From assembly GCA_963676875.1 (NCBI GenBank), contig OY781436.1, forward strand, positions 3,472,001-3,536,000: DNA of 64,000 nt, given 5' to 3'. This stretch comes from UBA6244 sp963676875 (GTDB taxonomy: Bacteria; Bacteroidota; Bacteroidia; Bacteroidales; F082). Positions 37,594 through 46,616 of the stretch are shown one piece after another (within the stretch, counting starts at the first letter, position 1; every line of letters begins with the position of its first letter). The translations under genes and the position numbers were made by a program. Under the pieces are notes generated by a model. The model saw only the letters and a program-made list of their open reading frames with translations. It made no database searches and had not been told where the DNA came from.

Positions 37594-38370
37594 CTATTTT
37601 TCGACACCTTCTCTAAAAAAAGTACCATCGATGGTAAATACCCGACCGGTTTTTAAATTCACTCCTTCGGTGTTGAAGTTATAAGGAACCAGTTGGTGGC
37701 TCTTCATGAAGTCGATTACCTCATAAAATGTGAACTCAGTATTGTCGTAAATGGGTACCAGAGGGATTTCGGTTTTGATGCCTGCCAATCGCGGAATGGA
37801 ATTTTTAGCTCCGTCAAGCACTTGTTTTTCAAATCCTTGCGTATCAATTTTTAATAATACGGAAGTCTCTCCTTTGGGAATATATTGGTCGATGATGGTA
37901 TCCAGCTTATGGAGCATCACCTTTTCTGTTTTTACAATTTTTGCTTTGGGACGGAGTTTCACATGGTCGTCGTTGATTTTCAAAACCGAGCTGAAGACCG
38001 AATCGTCGGAGATGTTGATTTCTATTTCCTTGTCTTCGTCGCCAATGGCACACCTCTCGGCGACAATGTGGTTGGGATTCTTTTTTGCTCTTTTTTGGAG
38101 TTCATGGTAGCACTTTGAAACAGGCTCAAACGAAATCACTTTGCCCTGATAGTTAAAATCAAACAACGATTCGGCAAACTGCCCTGTGTTGGCGCCAACA
38201 TCTATCACATACTTGATTCCCAGTTTGTTGAGCAGGGTAGCATTGCGTTTGTCTTCGCTCGTGGAAGTGGTCAATCGTTTCAGTTTTAAATAAATACCGG
38301 TTTTCACACCCAGAAATCTGCGGGTGCGTTCCATGGTTTTGGAGTTGAGTATTTTTTCTAGTGTGCGCAT
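37594..38370 (-). CDS. FkbM-family methyltransferase (second)
   Basis: This is a 258-residue SAM-dependent methyltransferase. Motif I is YVIDVGANTGQFAESLF, followed by VISFEPVSKCY and the family motif LLKIDTQGFEKQVLDGA. It is only distantly similar to the FkbM protein at 32234. It is the last gene of a minus-strand run wecB-wzx-gpsA-GT-fkbM and most likely methylates a sugar of the same polysaccharide. It is complete. Confidence 0.84.
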   Translation of the reverse strand: MRTLEKILNSKTMERTRRFLGVKTGIYLKLKRLTTSTSEDKRNATLLNKLGIKYVIDVGANTGQFAESLFDFNYQGKVISFEPVSKCYHELQKRAKKNPNHIVAERCAIGDEDKEIEINISDDSVFSSVLKINDDHVKLRPKAKIVKTEKVMLHKLDTIIDQYIPKGETSVLLKIDTQGFEKQVLDGAKNSIPRLAGIKTEIPLVPIYDNTEFTFYEVIDFMKSHQLVPYNFNTEGVNLKTGRVFTIDGTFFREGVEK

Positions 38371-38501
38371 TTGTTATAAATTATTTGAGTACGGGTCATT
38401 TATGATTTTTGTGTAGATCCCATGAACCTGGAAAAGTAGAATGGTAAGGCAAATTTAGGAAAATTGAATTTGCTTGACATGAATGCAGGGAATTACTCAT
38501 T

Positions 38502-39674
38502 TTACCTTCTATTACAATCTTCAACAACTTTTTGATACGTTTTCTCGTAAATATCCTTGATTTTTAACCAATTGAGCTTCTTTGCATTGAGAAAAGCACG
38601 CTGTTTTAATCTTTCTCGCAGTTCATATTGATCTATCAACAGATGCAGTTTCTCTTGAAAATCACTTTCATCGGTACTAAACAGCATTTCATGGTTTTCT
38701 TCAAAGATGCCCCAAACGCCTTCGTTTTTCAAGCCGATGAGGGCATTGTGGGTGGCGGCTGCTTCCACGTATGTTAGTCCGTAGGTTTCGTCATAACTGG
38801 GCAAGGCAAATATGTCGCTGTGCTGAAGGGCTCTAAGCACCTGCTCCCGGGGTACTTTTCCCCTGAACCCGATTCGTGCGTCATCTCCTGCCAATTGTTT
38901 AAGTTCTTCGAGAAGCACACCTTCTCCATAGATTTCCAACTCAATGGATTGCCGGCCTTCATAGTTTTTAAATGCCCTGATAATCCATTGGATATTCTTG
39001 CGTTTGATGGCCGACGAAACAGTAATGATACGAACTTTGTCGGGGGTGCTCAGGTCGGGGGCATAGGCTTCCGGTTCGATACCGTGGGGAATAATTTCCG
39101 TATGGATATGAAACTTTTGGTCCATGAAGGTCTTGTACGACCTATTCAAACACAATATTTTAGCCGCATGACTGATGGCATTTTCGGCTTTCTTATAGTC
39201 CGGGTCATTGGCTGATAGTTTTTTCAGCAATACCAAATCCGAATTGCGGATGGTAATCACGTAAGGTACCCCATACTTTTGTCCGAATAAATAGGCCAGG
39301 TACCCGTCGGGGAAAAGATAATGTGCGTGAATGAGATCGAACGGGCCGTTTTTTTGATAGTATTTCTTGCTTTTTTTCGACAATCCATTCCATAAACTGA
39401 AAGCCATTTTTCGCACAGGAATTCTGATGTAACTCAATACGTCCACATGGAATCCTTCGTACTTCCAAGGTTGAAGCCGGTAGAAGGGTTTGTATTTTTT
39501 GAAATACTGTAGTCCAAAGGGCACGATTTCTTTGGGATACACAAATTTTACCTCTGCGAACGCCGAGATTTGATGGGCGATGTCGATAACCACCCTGCTG
39601 GGCAATACTCCCGGAACCGGGATGTTCTTGGCAATGAACAGAATCTTGTATTTTTTTTGCTCTGGTTGTTTCAT
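38502..39674 (-). CDS. Glycosyltransferase family 4
   Basis: This is a 390-residue GT-B retaining glycosyltransferase. Visible features are the N-terminal KILFIAKNIPVPG strand/loop, the acceptor-domain HAHYLFPDGYLAYL region, the donor-domain start VRIITVSSAIKRKN, and the C-terminal SDIFALPSYDETYGLTYVEAAA, an E-x7-E-type motif that binds the nucleotide-sugar. It lies between the gpsA-like and fkbM genes in the surface-polysaccharide run. The sugar specificity is unknown. Confidence 0.87.
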   Translation of the reverse strand: MKQPEQKKYKILFIAKNIPVPGVLPSRVVIDIAHQISAFAEVKFVYPKEIVPFGLQYFKKYKPFYRLQPWKYEGFHVDVLSYIRIPVRKMAFSLWNGLSKKSKKYYQKNGPFDLIHAHYLFPDGYLAYLFGQKYGVPYVITIRNSDLVLLKKLSANDPDYKKAENAISHAAKILCLNRSYKTFMDQKFHIHTEIIPHGIEPEAYAPDLSTPDKVRIITVSSAIKRKNIQWIIRAFKNYEGRQSIELEIYGEGVLLEELKQLAGDDARIGFRGKVPREQVLRALQHSDIFALPSYDETYGLTYVEAAATHNALIGLKNEGVWGIFEENHEMLFSTDESDFQEKLHLLIDQYELRERLKQRAFLNAKKLNWLKIKDIYEKTYQKVVEDCNRR

Positions 39675-39754
39675 TTTATGAGGAATGAATGGAGCATTTC
39701 CGGTTCATGGCTTTTAAAGGGCGTTGGAGATGGAAATCCGAAATATCTTGGTGT

Positions 39755-40741
39755 TTAAATGTTGGTGATGTTGGAAACAAAATTGTTGATGTCGTATTTT
39801 TCGTCGTTAAACACTTTGTACAACTCTTTCATCATCAGGTTTTTGGTTTTGATACCGCGTTTTTTGGCAATTTCTTCCACAAAAACATTTACGGCCACTT
39901 TTCCTTCAAGTACCACTTTTTCGGAGATATAGTCGGTAAAAAATCCTTTGCCGATGAGAAGCCCCAGGGTGCGGTTGCGGCTTAGGTCGTTGAGCGCCGT
40001 CAATGTAAAATCTCCAAAGCCACAGTAATTGAACATGGTGAGCTCTTCTCCGCCAAATTTATCGATGATAAAGCGCATTTCGTTGATGGCTTTGGTGAGA
40101 ATGAGCGAGCGTAGGTTGGGCGAATCGAAGTGTGCATCAACAATGCCTACCATGATGGCATAAATGTTTTTCAGGATAGAGGCCAGTTCAACGCCCATCA
40201 CATCTGTGCTGTAATCGAGGTAAATGGTGGTGCCTTTAAAAATTTTTCCAAAAAGTTCAAAATGTTTGTTTCGTTTAGAAGCCAGCGTAAAAGCTGTGGG
40301 CAAATTGTTGATGATTTCCCGTGCAAAAGAGGGACCTTTTAAGCTAAAAATCTGATTGGGAACTTCTTTAGCCAGACATTGAGGGATGGTTTTCTGGTTT
40401 TCGCCAAAGCCCTTTGCCAGATTTACCAACAGAGCCTCCTCACCAATCAGTAATTTATTTTCTCTCACATAGCTTACCACCACATTGCTGGGCATCCCAA
40501 AAAATATAATGTCAGCTTCTGTCAGTATGTTTTTATCAAAGGTGGCCTTAAGCGAATTGTGGAGTACTACGTTGGGAAAATATTTCCGGTTGATGTGGTC
40601 GTTGCTTACAGAATCAACCACTTCTTGTTCCACTGACAGAAGAAAAACCTCATGATTCGGTTTTTGAGCCAGTACATTGGCTAAAGCCGTAGAAATAGTT
40701 CCGCTACCAACAAAACATATTTTTATTTTATCCTCTATCAT
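39755..40741 (-). CDS. gpsA: NAD(P)H-dependent glycerol-3-phosphate dehydrogenase-like protein
   Basis: This is a 328-residue GpsA-family protein, which would interconvert dihydroxyacetone phosphate and sn-glycerol-3-phosphate. Conserved features: the nucleotide-binding loop GSGTISTALANVLA, NLAKGFGE, KGPSFARE, the active-site Lys in LKNIYAIMVG, and GFGDFTLTALNDLSRNRTLG. The third Gly of the usual GxGxxGxA motif is Ser here. It lies inside a polysaccharide run, which suggests a specialised copy that makes glycerol-3-phosphate for glycan or lipid decoration rather than the housekeeping enzyme (inference). It is complete, with normal length. Confidence 0.8.
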   Translation of the reverse strand: MIEDKIKICFVGSGTISTALANVLAQKPNHEVFLLSVEQEVVDSVSNDHINRKYFPNVVLHNSLKATFDKNILTEADIIFFGMPSNVVVSYVRENKLLIGEEALLVNLAKGFGENQKTIPQCLAKEVPNQIFSLKGPSFAREIINNLPTAFTLASKRNKHFELFGKIFKGTTIYLDYSTDVMGVELASILKNIYAIMVGIVDAHFDSPNLRSLILTKAINEMRFIIDKFGGEELTMFNYCGFGDFTLTALNDLSRNRTLGLLIGKGFFTDYISEKVVLEGKVAVNVFVEEIAKKRGIKTKNLMMKELYKVFNDEKYDINNFVSNITNI

Positions 40742-40800
40742 GATGTCTTAGATTTAGGGGGTGGCAAAGGTAATAAAAATAAGCGCATGAACGAACAAAA

Positions 40801-42288
40801 CTATGGAATCCTGCTGAAAATCAGCCTAATTGCCGATTCAATCCGCTGGTTGATGTCGGTAGAAATGTGGGTATAATATATCAATAGCGTAAATACAACA
40901 AGAATTGACAGACTTCGTACGGCAATGTCAAAAATGTAATTGGGTAACACCGGAATTAAACACGACAGTCCGTAAACTACCAACGAAATGCCAACTAAAT
41001 AAAGGTATTTCATGTCGAAAGGCTGCAACTTCCATTCCTTATACAAGAATACAAATTTTATCAGATTGTAAACAATTTTTGATAGCAAGGACGCGATGGC
41101 TGCACCCAACAATCCAAATATCGGTATGAAAATCAGGTTGGTAACCACCAGCAGCACCACGAAGATCAACAAAAAGTAACTCAGGTACTTATATCGTGAT
41201 GAATTGAGAATGATGTGGGGACTCACTCCCAGTGCAATGTCGGTCATGTTGGCCAAACCCAAAAGTAGAATTACATATTTTCCCGGAAGGTATTTGTCGC
41301 CAATGAGCATAAAAATATTGTCGATATTGCTCCAAAGTCCTATTAAAAGTAAAAAGCCGATAACACTCAGGCTGATGCTGCTTTTTTTATATATGTCGGC
41401 AATCAGTACTCGGTTGTTCTGTTTCCATGCATCGGCTATTACAACGGAACTTATCTTTCCCATCGACCGCATGGGGATAAGTATCAACGACCCAAAGAAA
41501 AACGTGATGGTGTAAATTCCTGCAGCCTGTAAATCAATCAGCCGTTCCACCATGATCACGTCGATATTCAATACCAATACCCCCGAAAAACTGGCCACAA
41601 TACCGAACAATCCCACGCCGGCAATTTCCTTGCGCAGCTCAGGCGACACAAATCCCAAATCCGGAATAAGGGAATATTGCCCGTTGATTTTCAGCGAAAT
41701 CATGATAAGCAGGGTGGGTAACACCAGCGCAATGCAGTAATAAACCACCGTTTCGTGAAAACCAATCCATTGAAAATAGTAGGACACAATCACCAGCAGG
41801 ATGAGTACCCGTTGTACCACTTCCTTGTACACGATGCCTACCACTGCGTTTTGCAATACACGGTAATAGGTGTCTATAATATTGAAAATCAGCGTAAAAA
41901 ATATGAGTGGAATCACATAATAGTAGTATTGTGCCAAAAGAAGTGATTCCTTTTTTTCAGGATCGATGATCCAGGCTTTCAACAGAACATAACCAATCAC
42001 CGATATCAAGAGACCGACCATGGCAATGGAAAGTGTAAGTCCCAGAAAACCATGGTGTTTGCCGTCTTTGGTCTTGAAATAGGGGAATAATTTAACGGTC
42101 ACCGAATTTACTCCCAAGCTGGCAAATTGGGAAAATAATACGGAATAGGAAACCAACAGGCGCATCAAACCTACCTCGGAAGTGGAAAAGATACGGGGCC
42201 AAAGAATTCCGGTAGTTACGAATCCCAAAACTACCCCGATGTAGGAATAAATGGTGCCGCTTTGGCTTTGTTTTTGGATAAGTCCCAT
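40801..42288 (-). CDS. Polysaccharide flippase (Wzx/MATE-like)
   Basis: This is a 495-residue inner-membrane protein with about 12-14 hydrophobic helices spread over its whole length. The N-terminal pattern (SGTIYSYIGVVLGFVTTGILWPRIF) matches oligosaccharide flippases of the MVF/PST superfamily. It would translocate undecaprenol-linked repeat units across the inner membrane. It lies between wecB (22 bases upstream in transcription) and the gpsA-like gene. No Wzy polymerase was recognised nearby, although YfhO or another locus may supply it. Confidence 0.87.
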   Translation of the reverse strand: MGLIQKQSQSGTIYSYIGVVLGFVTTGILWPRIFSTSEVGLMRLLVSYSVLFSQFASLGVNSVTVKLFPYFKTKDGKHHGFLGLTLSIAMVGLLISVIGYVLLKAWIIDPEKKESLLLAQYYYYVIPLIFFTLIFNIIDTYYRVLQNAVVGIVYKEVVQRVLILLVIVSYYFQWIGFHETVVYYCIALVLPTLLIMISLKINGQYSLIPDLGFVSPELRKEIAGVGLFGIVASFSGVLVLNIDVIMVERLIDLQAAGIYTITFFFGSLILIPMRSMGKISSVVIADAWKQNNRVLIADIYKKSSISLSVIGFLLLIGLWSNIDNIFMLIGDKYLPGKYVILLLGLANMTDIALGVSPHIILNSSRYKYLSYFLLIFVVLLVVTNLIFIPIFGLLGAAIASLLSKIVYNLIKFVFLYKEWKLQPFDMKYLYLVGISLVVYGLSCLIPVLPNYIFDIAVRSLSILVVFTLLIYYTHISTDINQRIESAIRLIFSRIP

Positions 42289-42310
42289 CTGCTTTTGGCC
42301 GTAAGTTTAA

Positions 42311-43411
42311 TTAGTCTATGGACAGAAATTTCAATACCGATGCCACAATCCGCGAAGCTGCCTGTCCGTCCCACAGCGGAGGGATGGTGCCTTTTTTGAT
42401 GTTACTTGCCAATACTTCACGGGCCGTTTTTTCCACCAGTCCATAGTCTTGTCCCAACAATTGGTTGGTACCCAAATCAACGGTGCTGGGTCGTTCAGTA
42501 TTGTTTCTTACTGTCAGACATTGAACACCCAAAAAGGTCGTTTCTTCCTGAATGCCACCACTATCGGTTATTACCAGAGCTGCGTATTTGGTCAAATGCA
42601 GGAATTGCAAATAGCCAATGGGGTCGAGGAGTACCACATTGGACGAAAGTTTGGGTAGCAGTTGGAGTCGTTCCAGGTTGTTTCGTGTGCGCGGGTGTAC
42701 CGGAAAAACAATGGGGTAATCGAGAGCCAACCGGGAGAGTAAACCAACGATTTCGGTTAAATTTTCATCCGAATCCACATTGGACGGGCGGTGAAAGGTG
42801 GCCAAAATATATTTTTGAGGAACCATTCTGATTTCATTCAAAATGGTCGATTGTTCAATCTTTGGTAAGTAATGTACCAGGCTGTCGATCATTACGTTAC
42901 CGGTGAAAATGATTTTATCTTCTGCTTTACCTTCTCTTTTCAGGTTATTGAGGCCGCTTTGTTCAGTTACAAACAACAGGTCAGCAATTTCGTCGGCCAG
43001 AATGCGGTTGATTTCTTCGGGCATGCTGCGGTCGAAACTACGCAAACCTGATTCCACATGGGCCACGGGAATATGCAGTTTGATAGCCACCAGCGCGGCA
43101 GCCAGGGTGGAATTTACATCGCCCGGCACAATTACTAAGTCGGGTTTTTCAGCCAACAATACCTGCTCGAATTCCACCATAATTTTGGCTGTTTGCTGCG
43201 CGTGGCTTCCGCCCCCGACCCCCAAATTAAAATCCGGAACGGGCATTTCGAGTTCATCGAAAAATATTTGCGACATTTTTTTGTCAAAGTGCTGCCCGGT
43301 ATGACAAATTTTGTGCTCTACCACATCACGATGCTGCATAAATGCACGATGAACAGGGGCGATTTTAACAAAATTGGGTCTGGCTCCAACTACCGAAATT
43401 ACTTTCTTCAC
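42311..43411 (-). CDS. wecB: UDP-N-acetylglucosamine 2-epimerase (non-hydrolysing)
   Basis: This enzyme converts UDP-GlcNAc to UDP-ManNAc for surface glycans. With a GTG start at 43411 the product is 366 residues, beginning (M)KKVISVVGARPNFVK, the usual first strand. A longer frame to 43483 exists, but its extra 24 residues are unlike the family and contain the -7 box at 43429-43436, so the shorter start is preferred. Motifs: HTGQHFDKKMS, PGDVNSTLAAA, HVESGLRSFDRSMPEEINR (acidic catalytic residues), FHRPSNVD, TDSGGIQEE and NTERP. It is first in the minus-strand polysaccharide run, followed by the flippase. Confidence 0.92.
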   Translation of the reverse strand: MKKVISVVGARPNFVKIAPVHRAFMQHRDVVEHKICHTGQHFDKKMSQIFFDELEMPVPDFNLGVGGGSHAQQTAKIMVEFEQVLLAEKPDLVIVPGDVNSTLAAALVAIKLHIPVAHVESGLRSFDRSMPEEINRILADEIADLLFVTEQSGLNNLKREGKAEDKIIFTGNVMIDSLVHYLPKIEQSTILNEIRMVPQKYILATFHRPSNVDSDENLTEIVGLLSRLALDYPIVFPVHPRTRNNLERLQLLPKLSSNVVLLDPIGYLQFLHLTKYAALVITDSGGIQEETTFLGVQCLTVRNNTERPSTVDLGTNQLLGQDYGLVEKTAREVLASNIKKGTIPPLWDGQAASRIVASVLKFLSID

Positions 43412-43428
43412 AGGTATAAATTTGATGA

Positions 43429-43436
43429 CAAAAGTA
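43429..43436 (-). promoter_or_regulatory. -7 promoter box for wecB
   Basis: The minus strand reads TACTTTTG (TAnnTTTG). Transcription would begin about 10 bases before the GTG start at 43411. A matching -33 box was not seen. Confidence 0.5.
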
Positions 43437-43531
43437 GCAATTTTACCCGAATACGGGATGTGCCGTGGCAGGCCTGTCGGCAAATGTTAAAAACAGGTAA
43501 GTGCTTACATAAGTACGAGGATAATAAATGA

Positions 43532-45646
43532 TTACCGCAGTAAGGCAACGGTGCCTTTGGCGATTTTGGTTTCGCCCGAATACATACATTCGTATTCAAT
43601 GAGCCAGTTGTAAACGCCCATCTGTGCCCATATACCCTTGTATTTTCCGTCCCACGTTGTGTGGATGTCTTCCGATTCAAATAAGATGGCTCCCCAGCGG
43701 TTCAGGACAATCAAGTGATAGGATTGCAGGTCTTCGTTGGCAACGGGGATAAAATAGTCGTTCACGCCATCACTGTTGGGAGAGAAAGCCGTGGGACAGT
43801 ACATTTGGCAATGGCTTTCAAAAAACACACGGATGGTGTCGCTGGCAGCACAACCATTATTTTCAACGGTTACCCAATAGGTTCCGGGAGAACTCACAAG
43901 CAATTGGCTTCCGCTACTGCCGTCGCTCCATAGTATGGGATGGTAATTCTGATCGACGTTCAATTCCAACACATCGCCCACGTTTAGAATGGTGTCGTTT
44001 CCCAAAAATACTTGGGGACTTTCGATGCTTGTAAGGGTAACACTATCAGTTGATTGACATCCGTAATCGGATGTGGCCTCCACCCAATACAATCCCGAAG
44101 AGGTGGCCCAAAATGAACTGTCGGTGCTTCCGTCCTGCCACAGATAATTGTTGGTGTCGGCACCTGCCACCAGCAATTCCGGATTGTTGCTGCAGAATGT
44201 CCGGTCGATGCCCAGATCGGTATTGGGATTATTGAAAATCGTAATGGATTTCACCAGGGTATCCGAGTTGGCAAGGAAGTGTGAGATGAGTTGAACCTGG
44301 TAAGTGCCGCCATGTTGGTACACATGATAGGGGTGAAACATATCCGATTGATTGTCAGTACCTGAGGAGGGATCACCAAAGTCCCAGACCACGGTGACAA
44401 GATCGGTTTCATTGGTCAGTTCAAAAAATACGGTGTCGCCGGCACAAACGGATTCGGCATGAAAATCCTGTGATTTGAAAAAGTAACTCTGTACAAAGGT
44501 GGGCAACCCCAGGTTGCTGCCACCGGTTTCTAAAAACAGGTCGTCTTCAATAAAGTCACACGCCAGACCTCTCTTTTCAGGAAAGTTGATGGTTCCCAGA
44601 TATTTATCGCTCACAAAGCCTACCGGGAGGGTGTCGAATTTAGCCACATAGATGATGCCGTCGGGCGCGACCTGCAGAGCCCCAATTTTATGATTGTCAA
44701 CAAACCCGATGTCGATTCCGGAGGTAACGATATCTGCTGGCGGGAGTTGTAAATCAAACTGAACTACCTTGCCTCCGTTAGTATAATCAGAAAGGTAGAG
44801 CATCTTTCCGCTGGGCGAAAATTCAAGTCCGTAGGCTTTGCGATAGAGGCTGAGGAAGGTGAGCGGATTGGAAACAACTCCGGTTTGGTCGTCGAAATCG
44901 AATAGTTGGAAACTGTCGTTTATACGGGTGATGATGGCAATTTTACTTCCATCCGGCGATGCTTTCATATATCCTGCCATTTTGATAAACGAGCCCGTAT
45001 GGAAGAGTCCTGAATGACTCACAACCGGACGGTCTTTGTCCACACCATTTTCGGTGAGCAAAAAGGCATAAAAGGCATCGCTGTTCCATAAATGGGTGAT
45101 TATCCAAATATCTTTTTTGTTGGCATGGTAAACAGCAGTTACCTTTTCTTCGGTGGGAGCGGTGTTAAGAGTGGTATTGACGATGCTCGTAAAATCACCG
45201 AGCCCGTTGTTCAGCGACATGTCGATTACAGAGTATCTGAGTCCTTTAAATCCCAAGGTATCCGGGTCGGGAACAGTGAATACATAGTAGAGATGCTTGC
45301 TTCCGGGTTTTTTGGCAATGATAGCTGATTGTGTTGCTGACTGTCCCCCTGAGAGTATCTGACCAATTCCCATGGGCGCTCCGTTTCTGTTCCATATCTT
45401 GATTCCGTTGGTGTAAAACATCAGGTTGCCCAGAGAATCGGAAATGCTGGAACAACCTTCTCGTTGGTACATGGTAGAATTATTCACTATTTGAGGATGC
45501 CCGCTATTGAAATCCAATGCTGCCCGATCGCCAAAAAACCAGAAGTTTCCCTCACGTTGGGCTTTTACATCTAATGAAAGAATCAGGATGGCCAAAAGCC
45601 ACAAATGGCTCCTAAATTTAGGGTAGGGTGGTCTTTGGCGTTTCAT
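43532..45646 (-). CDS. T9SS type B cargo protein with propeller head and single PKD domain
   Basis: This is a 704-residue exported protein. Signal peptide 1-29 (ending DVKA); a beta-propeller-like head (about 30-395) opening GNFWFFGDRAALDF and closing NLGLPTFVQSYF; one PKD domain (TVVWDFGDPSSG, about 405-475); two short Ig-like domains (YLWQDGSTD; PILWSDGSSG); and a C-terminal CHU_C sorting domain (about 612-704, TAFSPNSDGVNDYF...NRWGAILFES...GTVALLR). The head is homologous to that of giant protein 2, so this looks like a minimal version of the same architecture. It lies 4 bases downstream of yihY on the same strand and 120 bases upstream of wecB. It is probably surface-exposed or secreted. 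Confidence 0.9.
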   Translation of the reverse strand: MKRQRPPYPKFRSHLWLLAILILSLDVKAQREGNFWFFGDRAALDFNSGHPQIVNNSTMYQREGCSSISDSLGNLMFYTNGIKIWNRNGAPMGIGQILSGGQSATQSAIIAKKPGSKHLYYVFTVPDPDTLGFKGLRYSVIDMSLNNGLGDFTSIVNTTLNTAPTEEKVTAVYHANKKDIWIITHLWNSDAFYAFLLTENGVDKDRPVVSHSGLFHTGSFIKMAGYMKASPDGSKIAIITRINDSFQLFDFDDQTGVVSNPLTFLSLYRKAYGLEFSPSGKMLYLSDYTNGGKVVQFDLQLPPADIVTSGIDIGFVDNHKIGALQVAPDGIIYVAKFDTLPVGFVSDKYLGTINFPEKRGLACDFIEDDLFLETGGSNLGLPTFVQSYFFKSQDFHAESVCAGDTVFFELTNETDLVTVVWDFGDPSSGTDNQSDMFHPYHVYQHGGTYQVQLISHFLANSDTLVKSITIFNNPNTDLGIDRTFCSNNPELLVAGADTNNYLWQDGSTDSSFWATSSGLYWVEATSDYGCQSTDSVTLTSIESPQVFLGNDTILNVGDVLELNVDQNYHPILWSDGSSGSQLLVSSPGTYWVTVENNGCAASDTIRVFFESHCQMYCPTAFSPNSDGVNDYFIPVANEDLQSYHLIVLNRWGAILFESEDIHTTWDGKYKGIWAQMGVYNWLIEYECMYSGETKIAKGTVALLR

Positions 45647-45650
45647 AATA

Positions 45651-46616
45651 TTACGATTGCTGTTTTCTTGCTTCCGTGATATTTTTTGACGTTCTAATGC
45701 TTGTGTTTAATTCAAAACCAATCAGTATAATAAACGAATTATAATATAACCAAACCAGCAAAATGATGAGGGATCCCAAGGAACCAAACAACACGTTGTA
45801 GTTGGAGAAATTTTCAAAATATAGCTTCAGGGCGAAACCTCCTAAAATAAATAGGGATGTGGCTAAAATGGATCCGGCTGAAAAGAAGCGGTAACCACGG
45901 TTTTTGTCTTTTTTCTGTCCGAAAAAATACAATACAGAAACACCCAGCAACATGCTTCCTGCCATGATGATATATTGAATGATAATGAGCGTAACCTTTA
46001 GTGCTGTTCCGGAAATAATTTCGAAATGCTCAAGGGAATTAATGATAAACTTGCCCGATGTAAGCATCAGCATTGCAATAAGTAACAGTGTGGAAATGAG
46101 AAGCATTAGAAAAAATGCCATTAGTTTTTGCCGCCACCAGGACCAAGTTTCAATTTTATGGTAGCTTTGGTTGAACCCTTCCAGAATGGCATCTATCCCA
46201 TTGGTGGCAAAATAGATGGTCATGAAAAAACCCAATGAGAGCAGCCCTCCTTGTGGGCGACTCACAATTTCAATAATAGTGGATTTTACCATGCTGAAAA
46301 TATTGGAAGGAATCACTTTGTCCATAAAATCGAGCAAGGTGCCTTGAAGGTTTTCGCTGGTTACATAAGGAATCAGGGTGAAAAGGAACAAAACCAAAGG
46401 GACAAGAGCCAGAAAGAAGTTGTATGCTATGGCAGAGGCCCTGTAGTTAAGTACCCCTTTGAATAAACCCCTGAAAAAAAACACAAGCACATCGTACAAA
46501 GGCATTCCTTCGAAGCCGGGCAGAACAATCATGGCGAGTTTTCGGCGAATTATATGCCCGATGGCGGATAGATGGTCGTTTATTTGTAGAAGTGTCTCTT
46601 TCAATGAATACGTCAT
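45651..46616 (-). CDS. YihY/BrkB-family inner-membrane protein
   Basis: This is a 321-residue protein with about six hydrophobic helices and the family motifs RASAIAYNFFLALVPLVLFL near the first helix and ATNGIDAILEGFN in the middle. The family was once called ribonuclease BN in error; its actual function is unclear, with a suggested role in transport. The start overlaps the nadC stop by one base (TAATG on the minus strand), so translation is coupled. It is followed 4 bases later by the T9SS protein. It is intact. Confidence 0.87.
   Translation of the reverse strand: MTYSLKETLLQINDHLSAIGHIIRRKLAMIVLPGFEGMPLYDVLVFFFRGLFKGVLNYRASAIAYNFFLALVPLVLFLFTLIPYVTSENLQGTLLDFMDKVIPSNIFSMVKSTIIEIVSRPQGGLLSLGFFMTIYFATNGIDAILEGFNQSYHKIETWSWWRQKLMAFFLMLLISTLLLIAMLMLTSGKFIINSLEHFEIISGTALKVTLIIIQYIIMAGSMLLGVSVLYFFGQKKDKNRGYRFFSAGSILATSLFILGGFALKLYFENFSNYNVLFGSLGSLIILLVWLYYNSFIILIGFELNTSIRTSKNITEARKQQS

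Noticed and set aside
43412..43483. Longer N-terminus of wecB
   Set aside because: The extra residues are unlike the family and contain a perfect -7 box; the GTG at 43411 starts at the conserved first strand.
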